A DNA stretch of 64,000 nt from Robiginitomaculum sp. (GCA_030949705.1 JAUZSF010000017.1:1-64000), one strand, 5' to 3'. Counted from the stretch's first letter, positions 28,319-39,414 are shown. Translations and numbers: made by a program. Notes: generated by a model from the letters alone, not told the origin.

Positions 28319-29503
28319 ATGCCAAACCGCCTCCTTACACCTGTTGTTTTAGGGATTCTGGCTCTTACCAGCACCACCACCATGGCCGGCGAAGACCTTT
28401 TGCGTCTGATCGGCTTTGGCGGTGTCTGTGCCGATTGCGACCTGTCGGGTAAAGACCTCTCCGGGGTTTCCATGAATGGGGCCAGTTTCCCCCGGGCCAA
28501 TTTTACCAATGCCAACCTGACCGAAGCCAAAATCAGCGGTGCCAATTTTGGCCGGGCGGTCTTCAAGCGCGCCGATTTCAGCGATGCCGTGCTGGAAGGC
28601 TCCAACTTTGCCCGCAGTGACCTGACCGGTGCCAAAATGGACGACGTCAAGGCCCGCGGGATCAACCTGGCCTATGCCGTATTGAATGGCATACAGGGTG
28701 AAGATATTGAAATGGTTGGCTCAAACCTGAGCCACACCAGCATGGTGGGGGCCAAGCTCCCCGATGCGGTATTTGACAACAGCAATCTGAGCTATGCAGA
28801 CCTCTCCGGGGTCGCGCTTCCCGATGCCAGCCTGCTGAATGTCAAACTGCTCAAGGCTCGCCTGGATGGGGCGATGCTGAGCGGGGCCGAGTTCGCTGGG
28901 GCCAATCTTTCCCAGGTGGAATTTGGCCATGCCGACGTGCGCAATGCCGGCTTTGACCGGACGGTGCTCAAAGGTGCCAATCTTTCCAAGGTCAAACATC
29001 TGAAACAGGAACAACTGGACGATGCCTGCGGCGATAAGGGTACGCTGTTGCCTAAGGGGATGACCATCCAGATGTGTGATGGCACGAAATGGGCAAAAAT
29101 CAAAAAAAGCAAAAACGGCAATACCTATACCTATTCCTTTTCTATTGATTTATCTGATGACGAGCGCGAAGCCATTGCCGCGGCCACACAGGAGGCCATA
29201 AAGGAATCCGGTTTTGCCATACAAAAAGCGCGCATTGCCCTGGCCGAAGCCATTGGCCAGGGAGATTTTCCAACCCTGGTGATCGAGCGCGATGGCCAGT
29301 CCTATACCTGGCCAAAGCTGGATAATTACCAAAGCGAGGAACAACGCTCTATTGGCCGCGCCCTGCGTGCTCTGGATGGGGTAAAGCTGGAAAACCGCCG
29401 AGCCCAGCGCGCCCTGGATGTGGCCGTGCGCTCTCTTGAAAAGGCGCAAAGCGCTCTTCAGCAAGACTATGAGCGCCAGGCACTGGCCGGCGGCAAGAAC
29501 TAG
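28319..29503 (+). CDS. Exported pentapeptide-repeat protein
   Basis: This 394-residue protein has a signal peptide (LLTPVVLGILALTSTTTMAG, cut near AGE). From about 35 to 245 it consists of A(D/N)LxG-type five-residue repeats, for example CDLSGKDLSGVSMNGASFPR and ANFTNANLTEAKISGANFGR, predicted to form a right-handed quadrilateral beta-helix. A few cysteines (CADC) precede the repeats. The C-terminal 150 residues differ: a short basic stretch, then helices (IGRALRALDGVKLENRRAQR) that may form a coiled coil. The cellular place is the periplasm or surface. The role is unknown; DNA-mimic functions known for cytoplasmic family members are unlikely here. It is convergent with aspS. Confidence 0.82.
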   Translation: MPNRLLTPVVLGILALTSTTTMAGEDLLRLIGFGGVCADCDLSGKDLSGVSMNGASFPRANFTNANLTEAKISGANFGRAVFKRADFSDAVLEGSNFARSDLTGAKMDDVKARGINLAYAVLNGIQGEDIEMVGSNLSHTSMVGAKLPDAVFDNSNLSYADLSGVALPDASLLNVKLLKARLDGAMLSGAEFAGANLSQVEFGHADVRNAGFDRTVLKGANLSKVKHLKQEQLDDACGDKGTLLPKGMTIQMCDGTKWAKIKKSKNGNTYTYSFSIDLSDDEREAIAAATQEAIKESGFAIQKARIALAEAIGQGDFPTLVIERDGQSYTWPKLDNYQSEEQRSIGRALRALDGVKLENRRAQRALDVAVRSLEKAQSALQQDYERQALAGGKN

Positions 29504-29516
29504 CCGCGCCAGCGCA

Positions 29517-31321
29517 TTATGCTTTTTGCTTTGGTGGCTCGACCACCCGAATGTGCAACTCTTTGAGCTGGGCATCGGACACCGTGTTGGGTGCCTGCAT
29601 CATCAGATCCTGTGCCTGCTGGTTCATCGGGAAGAGGATCACCTCGCGGATATTTTCCACACCCGCCAACAACATCACAATCCGGTCAATGCCGGGCGCA
29701 ATGCCCCCGTGGGGCGGTGCGCCATAACGAAAGGCGTTCAGCATGCCGCCAAACTTGTCTTCCACCACATCGGCACCATAGCCCGCGATTTCAAAGGCTT
29801 TGAGCATCACTTCGGCGCGGTGGTTCCGGATGGCACCAGAGGACAGCTCCACCCCATTACAGACGATGTCGTATTGATAGGCCAGAATGTCCAGCGGATC
29901 TTTCTCCAACAGCGCTTCCATGCCCCCTTGCGGCATGGAAAACGGATTGTGCGAGAAATCCACGCGTTTTTCGTCTTCATTCCACTCGAACATGGGAAAA
30001 TCGATAATCCAGCAAAAGCGGAAGATATTTTCGTCGATCAGACCCAGATCCGCGCCGATCTTGCTGCGCGCGGCGCCCGCCAATTTGACGGCGTCGCCTT
30101 CCTTGCCAGCCGAGAAGAACAGGCCGTCACCGGCTTTGATCCCGGCGCGTTCCGCCAACGCAGCCAAAGCTTCGGCAGAGAAGAATTTGGCAATCGGCCC
30201 GGTGGCGGTCAGCTTCCCGTCTTCTTCTACAAAGCGCATATAGCCAAGGCCCGGTGCCTGCATTTCCTTTTTCGCCCAGCCATCCATCTTGTCAAAGAAG
30301 CTCCGTGGCTGATCGCCGGTGCCGGGGGCCGGAATGGCCCGCACCACGCCACCACCGGCGACGATTTTCTTGAACACGCCCAGGGTCACATCATCGCGGG
30401 AGACCAGATCAGACACATCACAAATCTCAAACGGAATGCGCAGTCCGGCTTGTCGGTGCCGTATTTCAGCATGGCCTCGGCAAAGGGAATACGTGCAAAT
30501 GGCTCATCCGGCACCACACGATCTCCGGCAAATTCGGCAAACACACCATGCAACACCGGCTCGATGGCCGCAAACACATCTTCCTGGGTGCAAAAGCTCA
30601 TTTCCATATCCAGCTGATAGAACTCGCCGGGGCTGCGATCCGCGCGGCTGTCTTCATCGCGAAAACACGGCGCGATCTGGAAATATTTGTCAAAGCCCGA
30701 CACCATGATCAGTTGCTTGAATTGTTGCGGGGCCTGCGGCAAGGCATAAAACTGGCCCGGATGCAGGCGCGATGGTACCAGAAAGTCCCGCGCCCCTTCG
30801 GGCGATGAGGCGGTCAGGATCGGGGTTTGAAACTCGGTAAAATCCTGTTCGATCATGCGGCGGCGGATCGAAGATATAATCTTTGAGCGCAGCAAAATAT
30901 TGGCGTGCAGGGTTTCGCGGCGCAAATCCAGATAACGGTGGGTCAGACGAATATCTTCGGGATATTCCGGCTCACCAAATACCGGCAGCGGCAATTCGGC
31001 GGCTTCGGATTGCACGTCCATATCGGCCACATGCATTTCCACTTCGCCGGTAGGCAGGCCGGTATTGATGGTGTCCGCATCGCGGGCCACCACCTCGCCG
31101 GTGACCGAAACCACGCTTTCCACGCGCAAACGTTCCAGCGTTTTAAAGTGCGGGTTTTCCGGCAAAAGCACAATCTGGGTAATGCCATAATTATCGCGCA
31201 AATCCACAAACAACAGACCGCCATGGTCGCGTTTGCGGTGCAGCCAGCCCGACAGACGAACGGTTTTGCCAACGTGTTCACGGCGCAGTTCGCCGCAAGT
31301 ATGAGTGCGATAAGTATGCAT
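29517..31321 (-). pseudogene. aspS: Aspartyl-tRNA synthetase, interrupted by a -1 frameshift
   Basis: AspRS charges tRNA-Asp (and tRNA-Asn in many alphaproteobacteria). The N-terminal frame begins [20 protein letters not shown] (ATG at 31321), has the OB-fold, motif 2 ([20 protein letters not shown]), and reaches YGTDKPD before losing sense. The second frame resumes with CDVSDLVS, includes the GAD insertion and motif 3 ([14 protein letters not shown]), and ends at 29517. Adding one G after 30443 on the plus strand restores [20 protein letters not shown] and a protein of about 601 residues. Because AspRS is essential, a real lesion is improbable unless a second copy exists, so a base-calling deletion is likely. 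No tRNA gene is nearby. Confidence 0.92.
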
Positions 31322-31430
31322 AAGACTTCTCGAAAAATTATGGCTGATCTCACAGCCCCAAAAGAGACGCGCCAATGAAGCGAATTTGCCGCCAATGTCA
31401 ATTGGCGAGGTACATTCATTCTCCCCTTCA

Positions 31431-31586
31431 CCTTCATCCTGAGCTTGTCAAAAGGTCGGAGTCCAAAGCAAACTCACCCTTCGAGCCTTCCCCCGGATCA
31501 CGTCCGGGGTTCGCCCCTCAGGATGAGGTACATATTTTAATCTCTGTCCTCATCCTGAGGTGGCGCGCAGCGCCCTCGAAGGATGG
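31431..31586. repeat. Cluster of short hairpin repeats (family A)
   Basis: A partial copy lies at 31431-31460 (TTCATCCTGAGCTTGTC). A full copy at about 31480-31527 has CCCCGGA (31491-31497) facing TCCGGGG (31503-31509), then CCTCAGGATGAGG. A further full copy at 31549-31586 reads CTCATCCTGAGGTGGCGCGC and ends CCCTCGAAGGATGG. These match 341-456 and 4955-5002. Confidence 0.65.
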
Positions 31587-31617
31587 AGTTACAAAGCGGC
31601 GGTCACATCCCACACCT

Positions 31618-31695
31618 GTCATTGCCGGGCCTGTCCCGGCAATCCAGAGCGGCCTTATAGCAAAACTGGATTACCCGGATAAACCGGGTAATGAC
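31618..31695. repeat. Twin-hairpin repeat (family B), well-preserved copy
   Basis: The first hairpin is GTCATTGCCGGG, loop, CCCGGCAATCCAG (31619-31645). After an 18-base linker the second is CTGGATTACCCGG, loop, CCGGGTAATGAC (31666-31695). The outer GTCAT and ATGAC, and the inner TCCAG and CTGGA, also pair with each other. It is the reference copy for the family in this window. Confidence 0.75.
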
Positions 31696-31746
31696 AACAA
31701 CACCCTGTTTATAGCACCCTGCCCCTTTCCCTGATCGCCGCAATAG

Positions 31747-33243
<1,497 letters not shown>

Positions 33244-33606
33244 ATGAATTTGGATGAATACAATGCCTTTTGCGCCGCCCTTCCCGCCACCACCCATGTG
33301 GTGCAATGGGGCGGCGCGCATGTCTGGAAAGTAGGCGGAAAAATGTTTGCCGTCGCCGGATGGACCAAGACCGAGACCCTAGGCATCACCTTCAAAGTCT
33401 CGGATATCGGCTTTGAAATGCTAAAAGAACAGCCCGGCCTGCGCCCGGCGCCGTATCTGGCCTCGCGCGGCATGTTGTGGATACAACATTATGACACGCC
33501 GGGGCTAAGCCGGGACGACCTTGAAGATTATATATCCAGCTCACACCGCATTGTCGCGGCTGGCCTGAGCAAGAAGAAACAACGCGAATTAGGACTGAAT
33601 GCATGA
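33244..33606 (+). CDS. MmcQ/YjbR family protein
   Basis: This 120-residue protein starts at the base following the guaB stop. VVQWGGAHVWKVGGKMFAVA and the late HRIVAAGLSKKKQREL match the YjbR fold family (DUF419), which has a double-wing DNA-binding-like shape. GITFKVSDIGFEMLKEQPGL and APYLASRGMLWIQH are further conserved segments. The molecular role is not established. It overlaps the next gene by four bases (ATGA) and is co-transcribed with guaB. Confidence 0.88.
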   Translation: MNLDEYNAFCAALPATTHVVQWGGAHVWKVGGKMFAVAGWTKTETLGITFKVSDIGFEMLKEQPGLRPAPYLASRGMLWIQHYDTPGLSRDDLEDYISSSHRIVAAGLSKKKQRELGLNA

Positions 33607-34907
33607 GAGAAAGCGGTAAATTAACGGCAGCGATGGAAATCCTAGATGATTTTACCGCCCGCCGGGTGCCCCTTAAAACCGCCATTGCCGATTGGGGTCG
33701 CCAAAACCGCTATGCCGGAGCCAAGGACCGGGCGTGGATTGCCGGCCTGTGTCTGGATGTGTTGCGCCGCCGGACCTCGCTGGCCACACAGATGGGCGAA
33801 GACAGCCCCCGAGCGCTGGTGCTGGGGGCTTTGCACTATCTTTGGCAAACACCGCTGGAAACTCTTGGCGAATGGGCCGCCGAAGAACCGCACGGGCCGG
33901 GGGCTTTAGCCTATGACGAACAAACCGCATTGGCGCAGGAAAACACGCTGGATACTGATAAAAGTGGTGATGTGCCAGACTGGGTCTTGCCCCTTTTGGA
34001 ACGCGCCTTTGGCGATAAAGCCGCGGTCGAGGCCCGCGCCTTTGGCCAGCGGGCCAGCGTGGATTTGCGCTTGAATGCCTTAAAGGCCACGCCAGAAAAA
34101 GCCTTGTCGGCGCTAAAATCGGTCAAAGCCAAGGCCGCGCCGATCCTTAACAATGCCGCGCAGATCAAAGCCCCGGACCCGGCCAAAAAGGCCCCGGCAG
34201 TGACTGTCATTCCGGCCTTTAACAAGGGCTGGGTCGAGGTGCAGGATCTGGGCAGCCAGATTGTCACGGCGGCGGCAGGCGATATTGGCGGCGCGCAGGT
34301 GATGGATTATTGCGCCGGCGGCGGCGGCAAGACCCTGGCCTTAAGTGCCCTGATGAACAATACCGGCCAGCTTTATGCCTATGATCGCGATGCACGCCGG
34401 TTAAAGCCGCTTTACCACCGCGCCAAACGCGCCGGGGTGCGCAATGTACAGGTTTGCAATCCGGTTGATGGGGGCGTGCCCGACGACTTGCAGGGCAAAA
34501 TGGATGTGGTGTTTGTTGATGCGCCCTGCACCGGGTCTGGCACCTGGCGACGCCATCCGGACACCAAATGGCGCCTGACCGAACAACAATTGGAACGCCG
34601 CCTGCGCGAGCAAGACACGGTGTTGACCGAGGCCGCGCCCTTTGTGCGTCCCGGCGGTCATCTGCTTTACGTCACCTGTTCGGTCTTTATGGAAGAAAAC
34701 GAAGATCGGCTGGCCGCATTTCTTGAAACCCATAAAGATTTCCAATTTGCCCCGGCATTGCAGAATATGGAAAAAAGCGGCCTGTTGGCCGAAGACGGCA
34801 AAGTGGCCTTGCAAGCCTGTGAAACCCCGGACGGGGCCTTGCGCCTCAGCCCGGCACGCATCGGCACCGATGGCTTTTTTGTTGCCCTGTTGGAGAGAGA
34901 GGCATGA
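33603..34907 (+). CDS. RsmB/NOP-family RNA (cytosine-C5) methyltransferase
   Basis: The 434-residue enzyme would transfer a methyl group from SAM to a cytosine in RNA, probably 16S rRNA. A helical NusB-like N-terminal part (1-150) is followed by a PUA-like linker and a Rossmann domain: [37 protein letters not shown]. The two family cysteines are in [19 protein letters not shown] and [15 protein letters not shown]. This placement between guaB and guaA is a common alphaproteobacterial order. It overlaps its neighbours by four bases on both sides (ATGA), so translation is coupled. The exact target base is not certain. Confidence 0.92.
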   Translation: MRESGKLTAAMEILDDFTARRVPLKTAIADWGRQNRYAGAKDRAWIAGLCLDVLRRRTSLATQMGEDSPRALVLGALHYLWQTPLETLGEWAAEEPHGPGALAYDEQTALAQENTLDTDKSGDVPDWVLPLLERAFGDKAAVEARAFGQRASVDLRLNALKATPEKALSALKSVKAKAAPILNNAAQIKAPDPAKKAPAVTVIPAFNKGWVEVQDLGSQIVTAAAGDIGGAQVMDYCAGGGGKTLALSALMNNTGQLYAYDRDARRLKPLYHRAKRAGVRNVQVCNPVDGGVPDDLQGKMDVVFVDAPCTGSGTWRRHPDTKWRLTEQQLERRLREQDTVLTEAAPFVRPGGHLLYVTCSVFMEENEDRLAAFLETHKDFQFAPALQNMEKSGLLAEDGKVALQACETPDGALRLSPARIGTDGFFVALLEREA

Positions 34908-36454
34908 GCGCCCAGCACGAACATGTTCTGATTGTTGATTTTGGCAGCCAGGTTACGCAACTGATCGCACGGCGCCTTCGTGAAAGCGGCGTCTATTGCG
35001 AGGTGCACCCCTATAACCGGCTGGGCGCTGGGTTTCTGAACCGCTTTGCCCCCAAGGCGGTGATCCTCTCTGGTGGCCCGTCCTCGGTGCATTGGGAAAA
35101 TAGCCCCCGTGCGCCGGAGGCCATTTTTGATCTGGGCGTTCCTATTTTGGGTATTTGTTATGGCGAACAGGTGATTTGTGAACAGCTTGGCGGTGCCGTA
35201 CAAAGCAGCGAAGAGCGCGAGTTTGGCCGCGCCGAGATCGAGATCATCAAGGACAGCCCGCTATTTGCCGGTCTTTCGCCCCGTGAAACCGTCTGGATGA
35301 GCCATGGAGACCGGGTGGAAAGCCTGCCCCATGGTTTTGACGTGATCGCCAGATCGGAAAATGCCCCCTTTGCCGCCATTGCCGATGAGGCCCGCAAAAT
35401 CTATGCGGTGCAGTTTCACCCCGAAGTGGTGCACACCCCGTGCGGCGCGCAAATTTTGCGCAATTTCACCCATGGCATTGCCGGTCTTTCGGGCGATTGG
35501 ACCATGGCCGCCTTTCGCGCCGAAGAGATCGCCAAAATTCGCGCCCAGGTGGGCAAGGGCAAGGTTATTTGCGGCCTTTCCGGCGGGGTGGATTCATCGG
35601 TTGTAGCGGTATTGCTGCACGAAGCCATTGGCGATCAGCTCACCTGCGTGTTCGTCGATACCGGCCTGATGCGTGCCAATGAGGCGGACCAGGTGGTCAG
35701 CCTGTTTCGCGATCATTATAACATCCCGCTGGTGCATGTGGATGCAGGCGATGAGTTTCTGGGCAAACTGGCCGGGGTTTCCGACCCGGAGAAAAAACGC
35801 AAAATCATCGGTAGCCTGTTTATTGATATTTTCGAACGTGAAGCCAAGGCCGTTGGCGGCGCAGATTTTCTGGCACAAGGCACGCTCTATCCGGACGTGA
35901 TCGAGAGCGTTTCCTTTGATGGCGGCCCATCGGTGACCATCAAATCACACCACAATGTCGGCGGCCTGCCTGCGCGCATGAAAATGAAGCTGGTGGAACC
36001 CCTGCGCGAGTTGTTCAAGGACGAAGTACGAGCGCTGGGGCGAGAATTGGGCCTGAACGAGCAATTCGTTGCCCGCCATCCCTTTCCGGGGCCGGGCCTG
36101 GCCATTCGCATTCCCGGCGAGATCACCCCCGAACGCGTGGCCATTTTGCAAAAGGCCGATGCCATATATCTGGACGAGATTAAAAAGGCCGGGCTTTATG
36201 ATGACATCTGGCAGGCCTTTGCGGTGCTTCTGCCCGTGCGCACCGTGGGCGTCATGGGCGATGAGCGCACCTATGATTATGTATTGGCCTTACGCGCCGT
36301 GACCTCCACCGATGGCATGACGGCGGATTATTACCCCTTCAATCATGAGGTTCTGGGCCGTATGTCCACCCGCATCATCAACGAAGTACGCGGCATTAAC
36401 CGGGTGGTCTATGATGTAACCTCCAAACCGCCCGGCACCATTGAGTGGGAATAA
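34904..36454 (+). CDS. guaA: GMP synthase (glutamine-hydrolysing)
   Basis: GuaA aminates XMP to GMP. The 516-residue protein has an N-terminal class I glutaminase with [10 protein letters not shown] (nucleophile Cys) and [10 protein letters not shown] (His and Glu of the triad). The ATP-pyrophosphatase domain has [15 protein letters not shown] (P-loop), [14 protein letters not shown], and the C-terminal dimerisation domain ends in KPPGTIEWE, the usual GuaA terminus. In the nucleophile elbow Glu follows Gly where Met or His is more common. It is the last gene of the gua cluster. No clear terminator hairpin was seen after the stop. Confidence 0.98.
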   Translation: MSAQHEHVLIVDFGSQVTQLIARRLRESGVYCEVHPYNRLGAGFLNRFAPKAVILSGGPSSVHWENSPRAPEAIFDLGVPILGICYGEQVICEQLGGAVQSSEEREFGRAEIEIIKDSPLFAGLSPRETVWMSHGDRVESLPHGFDVIARSENAPFAAIADEARKIYAVQFHPEVVHTPCGAQILRNFTHGIAGLSGDWTMAAFRAEEIAKIRAQVGKGKVICGLSGGVDSSVVAVLLHEAIGDQLTCVFVDTGLMRANEADQVVSLFRDHYNIPLVHVDAGDEFLGKLAGVSDPEKKRKIIGSLFIDIFEREAKAVGGADFLAQGTLYPDVIESVSFDGGPSVTIKSHHNVGGLPARMKMKLVEPLRELFKDEVRALGRELGLNEQFVARHPFPGPGLAIRIPGEITPERVAILQKADAIYLDEIKKAGLYDDIWQAFAVLLPVRTVGVMGDERTYDYVLALRAVTSTDGMTADYYPFNHEVLGRMSTRIINEVRGINRVVYDVTSKPPGTIEWE

Positions 36455-36550
36455 ACGCTCCCGCTCTCTCATAACGAAGTCGTGTAATGCCAGACCTGTA
36501 CCGCGTTGTTATCTTTTCGTAAGATCAACTTTGCGGATTGGGAGGAATGC

Positions 36551-37456
36551 ATGCGCAATACACTATCGGTAATCGCCTTGGCGGCACTGTTGATAACGGG
36601 GTGCAACGCCCCACAGAGCCAGGCCGGCAAGACATCAGAAGATACCGCCGCCCGCCTTGATCAGGCCAAGCTGGATACCGTGCTGGCCGATCCGCGCCGG
36701 GATGCGGACCGCCAAAGGGATGCTTATCGCCATACGGCACAAACCATGGCGCTTTTCGATCTCTCCCCCCATGATAATGTGGTCGAGGTTTTACCCGGCG
36801 GCGGCTGGTACACCCGCGTTTTGCTGCCCTATGTTTCCCCGGATGGGGGCTGGTATGGCATTAATTACAGCCGGGATTTACGCAAGGGTATTTTTGCCGC
36901 CTCGGGCCGTGAAATCAGCGATGAAGCTCTTGCCGAATATGGGCAATGGCCGCAAACCTATCCCCCTATGGCGGCAAAAAACGGCCCGCCGAATGGAGCG
37001 GTCAAAGGGGCCATGTTGTTTGGCGAAGTGCCCTCAAGCCATTATGGCCAAATGGATGCGGTGCTCTTTATCCGGGCTTTGCACCATCTGAACCGTATTG
37101 ATCCAAAATATCTGGAAGAGGCCATTGCCGACAGTTTTCACCTGCTGAAGCCGGGCGGCATGGTTGGTGTGGTACAGCACCGGGCCAAGGAAGATTATGG
37201 TGACGTGGATTACGATACCACGGGCAATAAGGGCTATATGAAGCAGTCTTATATCATTGCCATGTTTGAAAAAGGCGGCTTTGTGCTGGATGGGCAGAGT
37301 GAAATCAATGCCAACCCCAAGGATACTGCGGACTATGAAAATGGGGTGTGGACCCTGCCCCCCTCATTGCGTGGCAAGGATGAAGCCATGCAAGATCACT
37401 ATATCCAGATTGGCGAATCCGATCGGATGACCCTGCGCTTTCGCAAGCCTGATTAA
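36551..37456 (+). CDS. Predicted lipoprotein with a class I SAM-methyltransferase fold
   Basis: The protein is about 301 residues. Its start at 36551 is fixed by GGAGG five bases upstream. The signal sequence MRNTLSVIALAALLITGCNA has a lipobox (LITGC), so the mature protein should be a membrane-attached lipoprotein. The rest reads like a SAM-methyltransferase: DNVVEVLPGGGWYTRVLLPY (motif I region), AVLFIRALHHL, and DSFHLLKPGGMVGVVQHR. This matches a family of predicted exported methyltransferases (COG4798-like). SAM is not expected in the periplasm, so enzyme activity there is doubtful. Its last bases overlap the stop of the convergent regulator gene. Confidence 0.8.
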   Translation: MRNTLSVIALAALLITGCNAPQSQAGKTSEDTAARLDQAKLDTVLADPRRDADRQRDAYRHTAQTMALFDLSPHDNVVEVLPGGGWYTRVLLPYVSPDGGWYGINYSRDLRKGIFAASGREISDEALAEYGQWPQTYPPMAAKNGPPNGAVKGAMLFGEVPSSHYGQMDAVLFIRALHHLNRIDPKYLEEAIADSFHLLKPGGMVGVVQHRAKEDYGDVDYDTTGNKGYMKQSYIIAMFEKGGFVLDGQSEINANPKDTADYENGVWTLPPSLRGKDEAMQDHYIQIGESDRMTLRFRKPD

Positions 37457-38109
37457 AGGGTGGGGGAAACCCGGTAAGCGCACCGGCGCGCCCCGGCCAG
37501 GATATGTTCTTCGCGCACCACCTTGGCCGTGGGACCCAGCACTTGTGTGAACACATCCAGCTCGTTGGCACATAGTCGCGTGCAGCTTCGCGCCGCGGCA
37601 CAGATGGGGCAATGGTTTTCGATCAACAGCCAGTCTTTGCCATCGCGCTTTACCGCCGCCATATAGCCTTCATCGTTACGCAGGCGGGCCAGCGCATTCA
37701 CCCGGGCTTCCAGGGTTTTGTGGCCAGCCAGCGCAGCTTCATAGCTGTGCCTTTGCGCCGTGCTGTGTCGGTCAATAATACCCGCCAGCCCCGCCTCACC
37801 AAACTGTGCCCGCATATGGCTGAGCAGGTCCACCGCCAACTCCTGATGCGCATCAGGGAAAAGCCCCTCGGCCTTGGCCGTCAGCGCCCATAACTTGGTT
37901 GGCCGCCCCCGCCCCGAGGGCTGAGATTGCGCCGCCACCATGCCCTCTTCCTGCAAGGCGTATAAATGCTGGCGCACCGCCATGGCCGTCACCCCAAAGC
38001 GCTTGGCGAGTGCGGCGGCGGGCTGCGCCCCCTGTAGCTTCAACACATCCATAATGGCGCGGCGCGGATCGCGCAGGACGGATGTCTGGTTCTGTTTTTT
38101 TGATACCAT
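37453..38109 (-). CDS. Helix-turn-helix regulator with a cysteine cluster (SufR-like, COG2345 type)
   Basis: The 218-residue protein has an N-terminal winged helix-turn-helix (about 10-80; RRAIMDVLKLQGAQPAAALA, then VTAMAVRQHLYALQEEGMV, RGRPTKLWALT). Near the C-terminus it has cysteines at 167, 170, 176, 180 and 210 (CPICAAARSCTRLC and RRCAYRV). The spacing fits an iron-sulfur or metal-binding sensor domain like that of SufR-type repressors. The gene is divergent from the VOC gene, with two near-identical palindromes between them, so it probably represses itself and the VOC genes. Loss of the cluster would relieve repression by analogy with SufR. The signal (iron, oxidant or electrophile) is not known. 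Confidence 0.8.
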   Translation of the reverse strand: MVSKKQNQTSVLRDPRRAIMDVLKLQGAQPAAALAKRFGVTAMAVRQHLYALQEEGMVAAQSQPSGRGRPTKLWALTAKAEGLFPDAHQELAVDLLSHMRAQFGEAGLAGIIDRHSTAQRHSYEAALAGHKTLEARVNALARLRNDEGYMAAVKRDGKDWLLIENHCPICAAARSCTRLCANELDVFTQVLGPTAKVVREEHILAGARRCAYRVSPTL

Positions 38110-38118
38110 CCCCCTTTT

Positions 38119-38170
38119 ATAAAGTCATTGCTTTATTAATCAAGCCTGATATATAAAGTATATGCTTTAG
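38119..38170. promoter_or_regulatory. Two tandem operator palindromes between the cysteine-cluster regulator and VOC genes
   Basis: Site 1 is ATAAAG-TCATTG-CTTTAT (38119-38136) and site 2 is ATAAAG-TATATG-CTTTAG (38153-38170). Both have the half-site AAAG and a 6-base spacer ending in TG; their centres are 34 bases apart. Site 1 begins 10 bases upstream of the regulator's ATG; site 2 ends 15 bases before the VOC gene's ATG. This arrangement allows control of both divergent genes. Confidence 0.7.
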
Positions 38171-38185
38171 TTATTGGAGAGCCCC

Positions 38186-38611
38186 ATGATCCGCCTTGAA
38201 CATGCCAATCTGGTCGTCAACGACATTGAACCCACGCTTAACTTTTTACAGGCCGCCTTCCCCCATTGGCGGGTGCGCGCCTCTGGCCCCTCCACCTGGT
38301 ATGGCAAGCCCCGTAAATGGCTGCATTTTGGCGACGATTTCACCTTCATTACCTTGAATGATAATGGCGACGGGGAACCCCGCGACCTGACCGGCCATGC
38401 CCCGGGCCTGGCCCATTTGGGCTTTACCGTGACCAATATTGAACGCCTGATCGAGCGATTGGAACGCAAAGGCTATACCCCCAGCGTAGCGCTGGACACC
38501 CAAGGGTTTCGGCGCAATGTCTATTATATTGACCCTGCCGGGCTGGAATTTGAATTTATTGAATATCTCAGCGATGATCCGGCGGAACGCAATGCCTCTG
38601 AAAAAAGCTGA
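38186..38611 (+). CDS. VOC-family (glyoxalase/dioxygenase fold) protein
   Basis: The protein is about 141 residues. The ATG at 38186 follows GGAGAG, better than a TTG at 38174. It has the beta-alpha-beta-beta-beta pattern of the vicinal oxygen chelate fold: IRLEHANLVVNDIEPTLNFL, LAHLGFTVTNIERLIERLER, and a C-terminal VYYIDPAGLEFEFIEYLSDD with the Glu metal ligand. Metal-dependent glyoxalase, epoxide-opening or ring-cleaving activity is possible; the substrate is not known. It is divergent from the cysteine-cluster regulator and followed 4 bases later by a second VOC gene, forming a probable operon. Confidence 0.85.
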   Translation: MIRLEHANLVVNDIEPTLNFLQAAFPHWRVRASGPSTWYGKPRKWLHFGDDFTFITLNDNGDGEPRDLTGHAPGLAHLGFTVTNIERLIERLERKGYTPSVALDTQGFRRNVYYIDPAGLEFEFIEYLSDDPAERNASEKS

Positions 38612-38615
38612 AGCC

Positions 38616-38999
38616 ATGCAATTAAATCAGATCACTTTGCCCGCTCTGGATGTAGAGGCGGCCCGGGATTTTTATATCAAGCTGGGCTTTACCCTGATTG
38701 TGGATGGCGACCAATATGCACGCCTGCAAGCCCCCAAAGGCGGCACCACCCTGTCTCTGCAGCGGGTGGAGGCCCTGCCCTAGGGTCCCTGCCCCAAACT
38801 TTATCTGGAATGCGAAAGCGCAGAGGCACTGGACCGAAAGGTCAATGCCATAAAAGCCATGGGCATTGTGTTTGACACCATGCCCACGGACCAAAGATGG
38901 CTCTGGCGCGAGGCCTGGCTGTGCGATCCAGCAGGCAATAAAGTCTGCCTTTATCATGCCGGTGAAAACCGCCTGAACCCGCCCTGGCGAGTATCATGA
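38616..38999 (+). pseudogene. Second VOC-family gene with an in-frame TAG stop
   Basis: The frame starts MQLNQITLPALDVEAARDFY and reads to EALP, where TAG (38781-38783, codon 56) stops it. In the same frame the coding continues as GPCPKLYLECESAEALDRKV and then WLCDPAGNKVCLYHAGENRL to TGA at 38997-38999. The total of 127 codons matches a complete single VOC domain, including the conserved DPAGN motif. So this is a one-base change (for example GAG or CAG to TAG) and not a frameshift. It follows the first VOC gene closely, so it is the second gene of the same operon. It may be a real recent nonsense mutation, a base-call error, or a recoded site; the last has no support here. Confidence 0.8.
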
Positions 39000-39414
39000 T
39001 CTAGGGGTAGGTCCCAGCCCGGCAAAATGCCCTCCAAAGCGCCATATTGCCTGAGACGGGCGCGGATCTGGGTGGCCAATAAGCCTTGTCCTGTTTTGAG
39101 TCACCGTCTTCTTGCTCCCCATTCCCTCCCCCCAACGCCAAAAGGGAGGGGCAAAAAGCGCCATTATGAATGCTGCATACATTCATTTTATGCATACCCA
39201 CAGTATGGACCGCAACCGGCGTGACAACACTGTACCCATAAAGGTTTGATAGTGGTTTAGCCTCAGCAATACTCATTGGTGAGCAAGTGTATTTAATGAC
39301 AATCAGCCCCCTATGTTGCGCATAGGTTAGACCAAGCTTGCAACTGGAACATTTTACCCATTGGTCATAATTTTATGCAAAATATTGGCATGTACAGATT
39401 CTTGCAGGCCCTTT
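39000..39414. other. Gene-free spacer before the heme-motif kinase gene
   Basis: I find no gene here. Two inverted repeats are visible: CCCTCCC (39124-39130) facing GGGAGGG (39144-39150), without a T-run on either side, and ATGAATG (39166-39172) facing CATTCAT (39180-39186). The first might be a weak terminator for the VOC operon. The kinase promoter should lie in the AT-rich last 150 bases. Confidence 0.45.

Noticed and set aside
39124-39150. Rho-independent terminator after the VOC genes
   Set aside because: The stem CCCTCCC/GGGAGGG has a 13-base loop and no T-run on either strand.
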